Positions 48,123 to 57,577 of a stretch of DNA of 64,000 nt are shown here, piece by piece. Below the pieces are notes generated by a model. The model searched no databases. It had not been told where the DNA came from and was given only the letters and a program-made list of their open reading frames with translations. Numbering within the stretch: position 1 is the first letter of the stretch; each line of letters begins with the position of its first letter. The DNA lies in assembly GCF_002877365.1 (NCBI RefSeq), contig NZ_MCWZ01000268.1:1-64000 (forward strand), given 5' to 3'. A program made the position numbers and the translations under genes. This DNA comes from Vibrio sp. 10N.261.55.A7 (GTDB taxonomy: Bacteria > Pseudomonadota > Gammaproteobacteria > Enterobacterales > Vibrionaceae).

Positions 48123-48605
48123 TTAGTGGCAACATTTCTTGGATTTTTTACCACTGCCACAAGGACAAGGATCGTTTCTTCCTACCTTTGAAACGGTTGA
48201 GAATTCTTCGTCTTTGGATTCTTCTACAACGCCATCTATGTAAAACCAAAGGTCATCTTGTTTTACAAAGCGTGATTTTTCTTGCATGCAGTATTGTTGA
48301 TTATCATCAATAAAGTAAGCTTTGAATGATACGTATCCTTCATTCGTGTTCTCACCATTTTCAGTTCCGATAACTTCGAGTTTGCACCAATCTGAATGGA
48401 TTGATTCAACAATGCCTTCTCGCGATGCTTCTGCGTTACAACTCGGATGGTAAGTACTGATCACGAACTCAACCAGATTAAGTACGTATGCGCAATATCG
48501 AGCGCGCATAAGCTGCTCAGGTTGCTTCGCTAGGGCTGGGTTAGCGTGAATCGGTTGACAGCAGGATTGATACGGTACTGAATTACCACAAGGACAATGA
48601 GACAT
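48123..48605 (-). CDS. ychJ: YchJ family protein (UPF0225) with two SEC-C motifs
   Basis: A 160-residue protein with metal-binding SEC-C-type ends: N-terminal CPCGNSVPYQSCC and C-terminal GRNDPCPCGSGKKSKKCC. Between them is an NTF2-like fold with MRARYCAYV and SWC/WFYIDG positions. The cellular role is not established. It is the second SEC-C gene in 5 kb. Confidence 0.9.
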   Translation of the reverse strand: MSHCPCGNSVPYQSCCQPIHANPALAKQPEQLMRARYCAYVLNLVEFVISTYHPSCNAEASREGIVESIHSDWCKLEVIGTENGENTNEGYVSFKAYFIDDNQQYCMQEKSRFVKQDDLWFYIDGVVEESKDEEFSTVSKVGRNDPCPCGSGKKSKKCCH

Positions 48606-48749
48606 ATTGAATTCTATAAAGGCAGAACAAGGAAAGTGTCATTTTAGGTGGTGGAATAAGGGATGTAAATCACAACCATAAATTGCCTCGATTAGAAATG
48701 AGTTATGGTTGCAAGTCGCATGAATAGAAGCGGGTAAGAAACGAGTGAA

Positions 48750-49961
48750 TTAGCAAGCCGTTAATAGCTCTGCCGTCCACTTTACCGCTTCATCATAGCT
48801 TTGATTAATGGTGTCGTTAGTCAATTCCAATTGGTCCCCCAAAGAAGAGACAATGTCCCAATCCGCTTTCTCATACGCTTTGACAAGTGCTAATGTTTTG
48901 CCTAGGTTTCCAGCTTCGTGGCTGAGCGCTGCTTTAACATCTTCTTCGATAGGCATTTCGTTGACAAGATCTTCAAGTGATTGATCGAGCAAGCTATCAA
49001 GCAATGAAAACATTCCTGTTAGAAACGCGTTCCCTTCCGTTTCGCGTGTTTGGTACTGAGTATAAAGCAGTTCACAAAATCGAGCTCTTTGAATGGACAA
49101 ACCGTACAGATAGTCAGGCTTAGATTCTTGGGTAGAGGCAATGGCAACCAATGAGATGAACTTTCTTAAACGTGCTGACCCTAAATAAACAAGCGCTTGC
49201 TTAAATGACGCAATTTTAGTGTTGACAGTGGAAGATGAGTTCACAAACGTCAATAACTTATAGGAGAGGGACAAATCGGTACTAACAAGTTCTTCTATCG
49301 ATTTAAAGTCGATCTCTTCTTTAGCCACTTCTTTACACAATTGGATCAGAGTAATGAACGAGGGCTCAAGCGCTTTACGCTGAATAACTTCAGGCTTGCT
49401 AAAAAAGTACCCTTGGAAATAGTCAAAACCTGCCGCTTTAGCTTGTTGAAACTCTCCGTGAGTTTCGACCTTTTCTGCCAAAAATAGAATCTTACCTTTC
49501 GGTATTTTTTGAATGAATTGCTTTGATTTCTCTATAGAGACAATTCGAATATCAAACTTAATGATAGATACGTAGGGAAGAAACTGTTTCCAAGCCTTAC
49601 TGGGCACAAAGTCATCAAGTGCGATGACATAGCCTAGTTGAGCCATCTCTTTTACCGCTTCCAGAAGTTCAAGAGTAGGTTCGCAATCCTCAAGGATCTC
49701 CACCACTAAGTTATCGGCTGGGAAAAGGGTCGGAACTCTATTGATCAAGCTTTGATAAGGGAAGTTGACGAACCCTAGATGCTCACCCAGCGTCGACTGG
49801 TGAGTCGATAAAAAGTGATCCGATAATAGTCGACTGGTAGCCAAATCAGGGTCTATTTCTGGAAAGCTGTTATTCAGTCCATCTCTAAACAGCAATTCAT
49901 ACCCGATAGTCTTTTTATCTCGATCTAAGATAGGTTGACGAGCAATATAGGAGTATTTCAA
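48750..49961 (-). CDS. HDOD-EAL domain signalling protein (YuxH-like)
   Basis: A 403-residue soluble protein. The EAL-like domain (about 1-200) retains YELLFRDG, VEILED, ALDDFVP, IKFDIR and ETHGEFQQAKAAGFDYFQGYFFSKP. The HDOD domain follows (about 200-400, LLTFVNSSSTVNTKIASFKQALVYLGSARLRKFISL). This architecture is common in Vibrio, where an EAL-HDOD protein named CdgJ affects motility. Several key EAL positions look conserved, but the family is often catalytically poor, so phosphodiesterase activity is uncertain. Confidence 0.85.
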   Translation of the reverse strand: MKYSYIARQPILDRDKKTIGYELLFRDGLNNSFPEIDPDLATSRLLSDHFLSTHQSTLGEHLGFVNFPYQSLINRVPTLFPADNLVVEILEDCEPTLELLEAVKEMAQLGYVIALDDFVPSKAWKQFLPYVSIIKFDIRIVSIEKSKQFIQKIPKGKILFLAEKVETHGEFQQAKAAGFDYFQGYFFSKPEVIQRKALEPSFITLIQLCKEVAKEEIDFKSIEELVSTDLSLSYKLLTFVNSSSTVNTKIASFKQALVYLGSARLRKFISLVAIASTQESKPDYLYGLSIQRARFCELLYTQYQTRETEGNAFLTGMFSLLDSLLDQSLEDLVNEMPIEEDVKAALSHEAGNLGKTLALVKAYEKADWDIVSSLGDQLELTNDTINQSYDEAVKWTAELLTAC

Positions 49962-50040
49962 TAGTCTTCTCTTTCTTTATACAGTTAGCCATCAGTTAGC
50001 GATATCAGTATAAGTGATGGTTCATAGCCGGATTATCAAG

Positions 50041-50772
50041 TTAGTCACTAGTGAATGGCTTTGTTTTTAGCTCAAATCCATTATTATCATAGACTAAAAT
50101 CGACCCCTGAGTGTACCAGTCTCCCAATACAATGCGGGTACCGTCACCTGAATTTACATTTACCTGGTGAATGTTTGGTCGGTGGGTGTGTCCATGAATC
50201 ATTAGATTAACGTCATGTCGGTTCATCACTGAAACCACTTCATCGGGTGTCACGTCCATTATATCAAGCGACTTCGTTTCTTTATCTTCTTTGATATCGG
50301 ATTGAACTTTTGAGACGATTTTCTTTTTGATACTAAATGGGATTCTATTAAACACCCATTGTAACCAAGGCTGATGTACCTTCTTTCTATATTCGAGGTA
50401 TTTTACATCCCGAGTGCATAAGGTATCACCGTGCAAAACGACGGCCTTTCTTCCATAAAGCTCGATGACGGTTTCATCTTGAAGAAGTGTCATTCCGGTG
50501 TTTTTCGCAAAACGTTTTCCAACGAGGAAGTCTCTATTTCCTTGAGTGAAATAGCACTGAACACCAAGTTGCGTTAATCGCTGAAACTCTTGCTGAATGT
50601 GGAGAGAAAACTCGGTATTGTCATCATCACCAACCCAGAATTCGAATAGATCGCCAAGAACATAAAGACGCTTCGCATGAATAGCCTCATTTCTCATAAA
50701 ATCAACAAAGCACTGAGTGATGTCTGGTCGAGAGGGGGATAGGTGTAGATCGGAAATAAATAATGTCGTCAT
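50041..50772 (-). CDS. lpxH: UDP-2,3-diacylglucosamine diphosphatase
   Basis: A 243-residue metallophosphatase of lipid A synthesis that makes lipid X. Dimetal motifs: [42 protein letters not shown] and HGHTHRP. The start matches E. coli LpxH (MATLFIADLHL). There is no purine-rich ribosome binding site: the ATG follows directly a terminator U-tract behind ppiB. Confidence 0.95.
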   Translation of the reverse strand: MTTLFISDLHLSPSRPDITQCFVDFMRNEAIHAKRLYVLGDLFEFWVGDDDNTEFSLHIQQEFQRLTQLGVQCYFTQGNRDFLVGKRFAKNTGMTLLQDETVIELYGRKAVVLHGDTLCTRDVKYLEYRKKVHQPWLQWVFNRIPFSIKKKIVSKVQSDIKEDKETKSLDIMDVTPDEVVSVMNRHDVNLMIHGHTHRPNIHQVNVNSGDGTRIVLGDWYTQGSILVYDNNGFELKTKPFTSD

Positions 50773-50776
50773 AATG

Positions 50777-50807
50777 AAAAAAAGGAGAGCAACAGTCGTG
50801 CTCTCCT
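50777..50807 (-). terminator. Terminator-like hairpin between ppiB and lpxH
   Basis: On the minus strand AGGAGAGCA pairs with TGCTCTCCT around a 7-base loop, followed by seven T that end four bases before the lpxH ATG. It should reduce read-through into lpxH. Confidence 0.85.
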
Positions 50808-50814
50808 ATCTCTG

Positions 50815-51309
50815 TTACTCTTCGATGGTTGTGCCAGTAATGACAACGTCTTCAAGAGGAACGTCTTGGTGCATGCCCATTGTACCGGTGCTCACACCTT
50901 TAATTTGATTAACAACGTCCATACCATCAACGACTTCTGCGAATACACAGTAACCCCAGCCATCCATGCTTTCAGAACGGAAATCTAGGAAGTTGTTGTT
51001 GTTTACGTTGATGAAAAACTGTGAGCTAGCAGAATGTGGTTCCATAGTGCGAGCCATCGCTAGTGTGCCAATTTTGTTGCTTAGGCCATTGTTAGCTTCA
51101 TTCTTGATCGTAGCGCGAGTTGCTTTTTCACGTAAGCCAGACTCCATACCACCACCTTGAACCATGAAACCATCGATAACACGGTGGAAAAGTGTGTTGT
51201 CGTAAAATCCATCACGGCAGTATTGTAAAAAGTTAGCACTCGTTTCTGGTGCTTTTTCTTCATTGAGTTGGACTTTGATGTCCCCAAAATTAGTATGAAG
51301 AGTGATCAT
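50815..51309 (-). CDS. ppiB: Cytoplasmic peptidyl-prolyl cis-trans isomerase B
   Basis: A 164-residue cyclophilin, the same length as E. coli PpiB. Active-site motifs: [24 protein letters not shown] and [18 protein letters not shown] at 51309 is supported by AAAGGT upstream; the frame runs 20 codons further without support. It is encoded ahead of lpxH and divergent from cysS, as in E. coli. Confidence 0.95.
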   Translation of the reverse strand: MITLHTNFGDIKVQLNEEKAPETSANFLQYCRDGFYDNTLFHRVIDGFMVQGGGMESGLREKATRATIKNEANNGLSNKIGTLAMARTMEPHSASSQFFINVNNNNFLDFRSESMDGWGYCVFAEVVDGMDVVNQIKGVSTGTMGMHQDVPLEDVVITGTTIEE

Positions 51310-51508
51310 GACTGTACCTTTATTCATGTTTTTGACATTAGGGCAAGATTCTATATCAACTGTGTTCATTTTAATACGTGGATTATCATAGAAACGTTCA
51401 AACTATGCTCGTTTATGCTGAGTTTTTCCGTTACATGGGATTACCTAAAAAGCCATGACTTGATATACTGAGCCACTATTTTATTTCACCTAATATTAGA
51501 TAGAGATC

Positions 51509-52897
51509 ATGCTAAAGATATATAACTCACTCACGAGACAGAAAGAGGAATTCAAACCAATCAATGCCGGAAAAGTGGGCATGTATGTCTGTGGGGTAAC
51601 CATATACGATCTCTGTCATATTGGTCATGGTCGTACATTTGTCTCTTTTGATGTGGTATCTCGCTACCTACGTTACCTTGGTTTTGATCTGAAATTTGTC
51701 CGTAATATTACTGATATTGACGATAAAATTATTAAACGAGCTGCTGAAAATGGAGAATCTTGTGATGCTCTAACAGAGCGACTGATTGGTGAAATGCACG
51801 ATGATTTTGATGCGTTAAATATGAAGCGCCCAGACGTTGAACCTCGTGCGACAGAATATATCCAAGAGATCATTGAGCTTGTCGAGAAACTGATTGAACG
51901 CGGATTCGCTTACGTGGCAAGTAATGGCGATGTGATGTTTGAAGTGAAAAAGTTTGATGAATATGGTCGACTTTCTCGTCAAGATCTTGAGCAGTTGCAA
52001 GCGGGCTCTCGCGTTACTCTTGAAGAAGCGAGTGTTAAACGTAGCGGTATGGATTTCGTTCTGTGGAAGATGTCTAAGCCAGGTGAACCAACGTGGGAAT
52101 CGCCATGGGGGCCTGGTCGTCCTGGTTGGCACATTGAATGTTCTGCGATGAACTCTTCGATTCTTGGAAATCATTTCGATATTCATGGTGGTGGCTCAGA
52201 TCTGCAGTTCCCACACCATGAAAATGAGATTGCCCAATCATGCTGTGCTCATGATACTCAGTACGTAAATACATGGATGCACAGCGGCATGGTGATGGTT
52301 GATAGAGAGAAAATGTCTAAGTCACTGGGCAATTTTTTCACCATTCGTGATGTCCTGACACACTACGATGCGGAAACGGTGCGTTATTTCTTAATGTCGG
52401 GTCACTACCGCAGTCAGCTGAACTACAGTGAAGAAAACCTGAATCAAGCTCGTGCCTCACTTGAACGTCTATATACTTCGCTTCGTGGACTTGACCTGTC
52501 TATACCTGCTGCAGGCGGCGAGCAGTACATTGCTCGATTCTCAGAAGCGATGAATGACGATTTCAATACTCCTGAAGCCTACTCGGTGCTATTCGAAATG
52601 GCTCGAGACATTAACCGCATCAAGACTGAAAATATTCAGAAAGCCAGTGAGTTGGGTAGCCTGATGCGTGAGTTGGCCGATGTGATTGGTATTTTGCATC
52701 AAGATCCGGAGTCTTTTCTGAAAGGTGACACTGGCGATAACGATGAGGTTGCTGAAATTGAAGCTCTAATCAAGCTGCGTAATGATTCACGTGCATCGAA
52801 AGACTGGGCGAATGCCGATATGGCGAGAGATAAGCTAAACGAATTAGGCATTGTTCTCGAAGATGGTGCTGACGGTACAACTTGGCGCCGCAAGTAA
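51509..52897 (+). CDS. cysS: Cysteinyl-tRNA synthetase
   Basis: A 462-residue class I synthetase. It has the HIGH motif in [20 protein letters not shown], zinc ligands including Cys28 and the HIECSAM segment, [11 protein letters not shown] and the KMSKS motif [21 protein letters not shown] gives a modest ribosome binding site. A terminator follows. Confidence 0.97.
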   Translation: MLKIYNSLTRQKEEFKPINAGKVGMYVCGVTIYDLCHIGHGRTFVSFDVVSRYLRYLGFDLKFVRNITDIDDKIIKRAAENGESCDALTERLIGEMHDDFDALNMKRPDVEPRATEYIQEIIELVEKLIERGFAYVASNGDVMFEVKKFDEYGRLSRQDLEQLQAGSRVTLEEASVKRSGMDFVLWKMSKPGEPTWESPWGPGRPGWHIECSAMNSSILGNHFDIHGGGSDLQFPHHENEIAQSCCAHDTQYVNTWMHSGMVMVDREKMSKSLGNFFTIRDVLTHYDAETVRYFLMSGHYRSQLNYSEENLNQARASLERLYTSLRGLDLSIPAAGGEQYIARFSEAMNDDFNTPEAYSVLFEMARDINRIKTENIQKASELGSLMRELADVIGILHQDPESFLKGDTGDNDEVAEIEALIKLRNDSRASKDWANADMARDKLNELGIVLEDGADGTTWRRK

Positions 52898-52906
52898 ATA
52901 TGTAAA

Positions 52907-52932
52907 TAGGGCTGATTCATTAGCCCTTTTTT
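52907..52932 (+). terminator. Terminator of cysS
   Basis: AGGGCT (52908-52913) and AGCCCT (52922-52927), followed by TTTTT. Confidence 0.8.
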
Positions 52933-52989
52933 CTGCCTCATTCTAAATTTTCAAAGCATCCAATTTACTAAGCAAGGTGGGTAACCTCT

Positions 52990-53568
52990 GTGGCTCAAAT
53001 GTACTTCTATTACTCGGCAATGAATGCGGGTAAATCAACAACGCTATTACAATCTTCATTTAATTATCAAGAGCGAGGAATGACCCCTTTAATCTTCACC
53101 GCCGCGCTTGACGATCGCTATGGTATAGGGAAGGTAAGTTCTCGAATCGGCTTGCAGGCAGAGGCTCAGCTGTTTCGTTCTGAAACTAATCTTTATAAAG
53201 AAATTACACATCTTAATGAGGTTGAGAAACGTCACTGTATTTTGATTGATGAGTGTCAGTTTCTTTCAAAAGAACAGGTTTATCAACTGACTGAAGTTGT
53301 AGACAAACTCAATATTCCAGTACTTTGCTACGGGCTTAGAACGGATTTTTTGGGCGAACTGTTTGAGGGTAGCAAATACTTACTTTCGTGGGCTGACAAA
53401 CTAGTCGAGCTGAAGACAATCTGCCATTGCGGCCGAAAAGCCAATATGGTGATAAGAACCGATGAAGCGGGCAATGCCATTGCTGAAGGTGACCAGGTAG
53501 CGATTGGCGGTAATGACCGTTATGTATCTGTGTGCCGTCTGCATTATAAAGAAGCGCTTGGTAAATAG
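52990..53568 (+). CDS. tdk: Thymidine kinase
   Basis: A 192-residue type II thymidine kinase. P-loop [14 protein letters not shown] near the N-terminus, LIDECQFLS, the substrate lasso and zinc Cys residues ([15 protein letters not shown]). The start is GTG (MAQMYFYYS matches E. coli MAQLYFYYS), with AAGGTGG nine bases upstream. Confidence 0.96.
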   Translation: MAQMYFYYSAMNAGKSTTLLQSSFNYQERGMTPLIFTAALDDRYGIGKVSSRIGLQAEAQLFRSETNLYKEITHLNEVEKRHCILIDECQFLSKEQVYQLTEVVDKLNIPVLCYGLRTDFLGELFEGSKYLLSWADKLVELKTICHCGRKANMVIRTDEAGNAIAEGDQVAIGGNDRYVSVCRLHYKEALGK

Positions 53569-53591
53569 TTTTTGACTTATATTGCGGGCAA

Positions 53592-53622
53592 CAAAAAACG
53601 GAGCGATTGCTCCGTTTTTTGT
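53592..53622. terminator. Bidirectional terminator between tdk and infA
   Basis: AAAAAACGGAGC and GCTCCGTTTTTT around GATT; U-tracts on both strands. Confidence 0.92.
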
Positions 53623-53662
53623 TTGTATTCGACTAATTCGGAATGCGCTAGGCAGTCAGAGA

Positions 53663-53881
<219 letters not shown>

Positions 53882-53962
53882 TTAATCCTCTTTAGAAATT
53901 TGGCAATTTTTACGGCTTTTAAGCACCGAAAAAATGGGAATTATGTCAAGTTGGAGCGTATT

Positions 53963-54661
53963 CTACCCTTGCCAACGTTGATTTACTAGCCTTTGATGAC
54001 GATGAAATCGGACTTTATAGTTCATGGCTGGGCATTCATCTATTTGGTATCCCAAATAAAGCCACTGTTTTCCTTGCTTTGAGCAGTATTCGATTTGACT
54101 TAAAACAGCGAATGTTCCGAGAGAAAGCGGTACGTCAGGGTCATAAAAGGTATAGAAGGCACTGGCGCTATTGCTCATCACATCGGTTACCGCAATAGCG
54201 ATAAGCTTTTCTTCATCGTAGATATGAAGGTACTGAGTATTTAACCAAGCGCAGTTAGAAAAACGGGCGAATTCATCACGTTTTGGGGGGTACATGCTGC
54301 CTGATTGATGACGTTCATTAATATAGCGAGAGTATAGTGTGAACCACCCTTCATCCATTTCATCCTTTAGTGCCCATGTATAGTTTTGAGCTTTTGACTT
54401 TAAGCGTTTTTGACTTTTTGATAATCGAAAATCAGGAACAGACACTCTTAACGCGTTGCATGCATTACAATTATCACAGTGAGGCTTGTATATAGTGTCT
54501 CCGCTTCGACGAAATCCATTGGCTAATAGCACTTCATAACTTGAAGCAGAGTGCATTTGTGTATCAAGTGCAACAGCGACACGCTCTTCTCTATTCGTGA
54601 GATAGCTGCATGCGTGACTATCGGTTAAACCAATTCTGATCTGTTGAATATCAGAGCTCAT
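53963..54661 (-). CDS. bpt: Bacterial leucyl (aspartate/glutamate) transferase
   Basis: A 232-residue aminoacyl-tRNA-protein transferase of the Ate/Bpt family. It has CSYLTNREERVAV, the Cys cluster HCDNCNACNALRV, and LGTFAVLSQIEYCSKQGKQWLYLGYQIDECPAMNYK. In Vibrio, Bpt adds Leu to N-terminal Asp and Glu, producing N-degrons for ClpS-ClpAP. It starts 13 bases after aat, so the two tagging enzymes are co-expressed. Confidence 0.93.
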   Translation of the reverse strand: MSSDIQQIRIGLTDSHACSYLTNREERVAVALDTQMHSASSYEVLLANGFRRSGDTIYKPHCDNCNACNALRVSVPDFRLSKSQKRLKSKAQNYTWALKDEMDEGWFTLYSRYINERHQSGSMYPPKRDEFARFSNCAWLNTQYLHIYDEEKLIAIAVTDVMSNSASAFYTFYDPDVPLSLGTFAVLSQIEYCSKQGKQWLYLGYQIDECPAMNYKVRFHRHQRLVNQRWQG

Positions 54662-54674
54662 CTAAAGTCCTTCA

Positions 54675-55382
54675 CTAGGGTGACACTAGCCATTGAGTTT
54701 GGAAACAGGTGTTTTCTACGGATTGATGCTTTAATAATAGCAACGAATCTAGAAATTCGTCTCGCTGAAGCTCAACCGCTCCAAGTGATGCTAGGTGAGT
54801 ATTCATCACTTGGCAATCAATTAACTTACCACCATGTCTCTGAAAATGATGGCAAAAGTACCAAAGTGCGATTTTAGACGCATTGTCTTTTAAGCTAAAC
54901 ATAGATTCGCCGCAAAACAATTGTCCGATTTGAATACCGTACAATCCGCCAATTAACTCATCATCTTCCCAGACCTCAACAGAATGACATTTTCCCTGTC
55001 TGGCAAGTTCGACGTATGCATCCTGCATATCAGAATTTAGCCATGTTTCCTCTATTGGCCTAATTTCGCCACACATACGGATCACTTGATCAGTGGCGTG
55101 ATTAATCCCGACCTGGTACTGATGCTTTCGCTGAAACTTCTTTACGCTTCGTGAAGGGGAATAGGTCGTTGGGTCAAATACGGCTCTCGGGGCTGGGCTC
55201 CACCACAGAATGGGCTCTCCAGGGCCGTACCAAGGAAAGATACCTTGCTGATAAGCAGTATAAATACGATCTGCTGAGAGATCGCCTCCAAACGCTAGAA
55301 GTCCATTAGGTTCTGACATCGCTTCATGTGGAGAAGGAAATTCAAGTTTATCAGGTGACAGCTCAGGTAAATAGATAGCCAT
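54675..55382 (-). CDS. aat: Leucyl/phenylalanyl-tRNA-protein transferase
   Basis: A 235-residue enzyme that adds Leu or Phe to N-terminal Lys or Arg. Family signature: LLAFGGDLSADRIYTAYQQGIFPWYGPGEPILWWSPAPRAVF and CHSVEVWEDDELIGGLYGIQIGQLFCGESMFS. It is the first gene of the aat-bpt-infA run on the minus strand. It works with Bpt in the N-end rule pathway. Confidence 0.96.
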   Translation of the reverse strand: MAIYLPELSPDKLEFPSPHEAMSEPNGLLAFGGDLSADRIYTAYQQGIFPWYGPGEPILWWSPAPRAVFDPTTYSPSRSVKKFQRKHQYQVGINHATDQVIRMCGEIRPIEETWLNSDMQDAYVELARQGKCHSVEVWEDDELIGGLYGIQIGQLFCGESMFSLKDNASKIALWYFCHHFQRHGGKLIDCQVMNTHLASLGAVELQRDEFLDSLLLLKHQSVENTCFQTQWLVSP

Positions 55383-55649
55383 AAGGTGTTCTATAGTTTA
55401 AAAATCATCGTTTAATCATGGTATTCACTTTTACTTACTTTGTCAGTAATTGCTCGTTTCTAAACGTGTAAGGGTATTGTCAAGAGTACGGCGGTTAAAT
55501 GTTAAAATTGAACCGTAAATAATTTCTAACAATTGATGGATTAGATCTGGAGTTCAGCCCTTATTTTGGTTAGTCTGCCAGTACGAAAAAATTTCAACAT
55601 TGCTCAGATTTAATCGTCTTCGCAATGAAATCAAGGATAAATAAGTTTA

Positions 55650-56930
55650 ATGGAAAGCCTTACGTTACAACCGATAGATAAAATTAATGGTGTCGTGAAT
55701 TTACCGGGTTCAAAGAGTGTGTCTAACCGTGCTTTACTTCTTGCAGCCTTAGCAAAAGGAACAACACGTTTAACCAACCTACTCGATAGCGATGACATTC
55801 GGCATATGCTGAATGCTCTGACACAACTCGGTGTAAGCTATCAGTTGTCGGAAGATAAAACCGTCTGTGAAGTGGTTGGCCTTGGTGAAGCATTTAACGT
55901 AGAGCAAGCGCAAGAACTCTTTCTTGGGAATGCAGGTACAGCAATGCGCCCATTGGCTGCGGCTTTGTGCCTTGGAGCCGGGGAGTTTGTATTAACAGGC
56001 GAACCTAGAATGAAAGAGCGTCCGATTGGACACTTGGTCAACGCGCTTCGTCAAGCCGGTGCCAATATTGAGTACCTTGAAAATGAAGATTACCCACCAC
56101 TAAAAATTAATGCTACAGGCTTAAATGCTGGAACAGTTACCATTGACGGTTCTATTTCAAGCCAGTTTTTAACCGCTTTCTTAATGTCTGCGCCACTTGC
56201 GAAAGGCGATATTACGATCAATATAGAAGGTGATTTGGTCTCCAAGCCTTACATCGATATTACGCTTCACATTATGAAGCAGTTTGGTGTGGATGTGATT
56301 AACAATGACTACCAATCATTTGTCATTAAATCGGGTCAATCTTACATCGCTCCTGGTGATTTCCTTGTTGAAGGTGATGCTTCTTCTGCGTCGTATTTTC
56401 TTGCTGCTGCAGCAATTAAGGGCGGTGAAATTAAGGTGACAGGTATTGGTAAGAATAGCATTCAAGGTGACGTACAGTTTGCTGATGCGCTTGAGAAAAT
56501 GGGTGCAGAAATTGAGTGGGGTGACGACTATGTTATCTCTCGTTGTGGTGAGTTAGTTGGTATCGACATGGATTACAATCATATCCCTGATGCTGCGATG
56601 ACGATTGCCACTACAGCGCTCTTTGCTAAAGGGACCACGGCAATTCGCAACGTGTATAACTGGCGCGTAAAAGAGACTGACCGATTGGCTGCAATGGCAA
56701 CGGAATTACGCAAGGTTGGTGCTGAAGTGGAAGAGGGTGAAGATTACATTATTGTTAAGCCGACGCCTGAGTTGAAGCATGCCGCAATTGATACTTATGA
56801 TGATCACCGTATGGCTATGTGTTTCTCACTCGTTGCTTTGAGTAATACACCCGTTACCATAAATGATCCTAAGTGTACTTCAAAAACCTTCCCAGGCTAT
56901 TTCGAAAAGCTGGCTGAATTAAGTTCTTAA
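55650..56930 (+). CDS. aroA: 3-phosphoshikimate 1-carboxyvinyltransferase (EPSP synthase)
   Basis: A 426-residue enzyme of the shikimate pathway. Substrate-binding motifs: [64 protein letters not shown] and [14 protein letters not shown]. It is a class I glyphosate-sensitive type judging by [10 protein letters not shown]. The ATG lacks a strong SD. It converges on yciN with a shared terminator. Confidence 0.97.
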   Translation: MESLTLQPIDKINGVVNLPGSKSVSNRALLLAALAKGTTRLTNLLDSDDIRHMLNALTQLGVSYQLSEDKTVCEVVGLGEAFNVEQAQELFLGNAGTAMRPLAAALCLGAGEFVLTGEPRMKERPIGHLVNALRQAGANIEYLENEDYPPLKINATGLNAGTVTIDGSISSQFLTAFLMSAPLAKGDITINIEGDLVSKPYIDITLHIMKQFGVDVINNDYQSFVIKSGQSYIAPGDFLVEGDASSASYFLAAAAIKGGEIKVTGIGKNSIQGDVQFADALEKMGAEIEWGDDYVISRCGELVGIDMDYNHIPDAAMTIATTALFAKGTTAIRNVYNWRVKETDRLAAMATELRKVGAEVEEGEDYIIVKPTPELKHAAIDTYDDHRMAMCFSLVALSNTPVTINDPKCTSKTFPGYFEKLAELSS

Positions 56931-56959
56931 TCACAGCTATGAAGTATAAACACTGAACG

Positions 56960-56987
56960 AAAGCTTGCCATTTAGGCAAGCTTTTTA
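56960..56987. terminator. Terminator of aroA, overlapping the yciN end
   Basis: AAAGCTTGCC and GGCAAGCTTT around ATTTA, followed by TT; the right arm reaches the yciN stop codon. Confidence 0.85.
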
Positions 56988-57233
56988 GTCTAGCAGGGTA
57001 AACTCTTTTGATAGATGGAGTGCAAGGTATTTAAACATATTAAATACTGCGGTTGTGTTGGCGGTGGGAAGCCCGTCTTCATTCAGAAAGTACTCGCCTT
57101 TAAAGACTAAAACTTCGTCTTTTTCTTCTACTGAAGTGGCTCTCATTCCTTCAATGTAGTCTTTGTGGTCTTGAATCAATTGGTTGGCAATTAACAACAG
57201 CTCAAATTTTGCAATTGGCTTTTTAGTCGACAT
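56985..57233 (-). CDS. yciN: YciN family protein (DUF2498)
   Basis: An 82-residue soluble protein that matches E. coli YciN in its second half (VLVFKGEYFLNEDGLPTANTTAVFNMFKYLA). The function is not known. Position divergent from topA is the same as in E. coli. Confidence 0.9.
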   Translation of the reverse strand: MSTKKPIAKFELLLIANQLIQDHKDYIEGMRATSVEEKDEVLVFKGEYFLNEDGLPTANTTAVFNMFKYLALHLSKEFTLLD

Positions 57234-57577
57234 GGTTCGTTCTTTCGCTAAATCAAAGTTAGGCCTAGTTTATGTCAGAAAAAAGGAAATTCAATCAGAA
57301 TTGTGACTTTGCATTTTGTGATTTACGACTAAGTTTTATGTGAAGTACTAGAAACACAATCACTTGCACGTTTAGTATGGGCTAACTTATTGAGACATGA
57401 GTCTTTTCTTTCCAGTTGAGTAACTCGCGATTTTGTTGAATTGTCGACCAGTTGAATTTATTTTTTAAAAAAAGATATTGATCTTCTTGTAATCTCGCTC
57501 GATAGTAAAAAAAGAACACGCATTTGAGTATGTCATGCGATAAATTCGCTCAGCGATAAAGGACATTTGAGTCAATT
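57234..57577. other. Divergent promoter region between yciN and topA
   Basis: No gene. A possible topA promoter is TTGATC (57478-57483), 17 bp, GATAGT (57501-57506). topA is supercoiling-regulated in E. coli through several promoters in the equivalent region. Confidence 0.45.
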
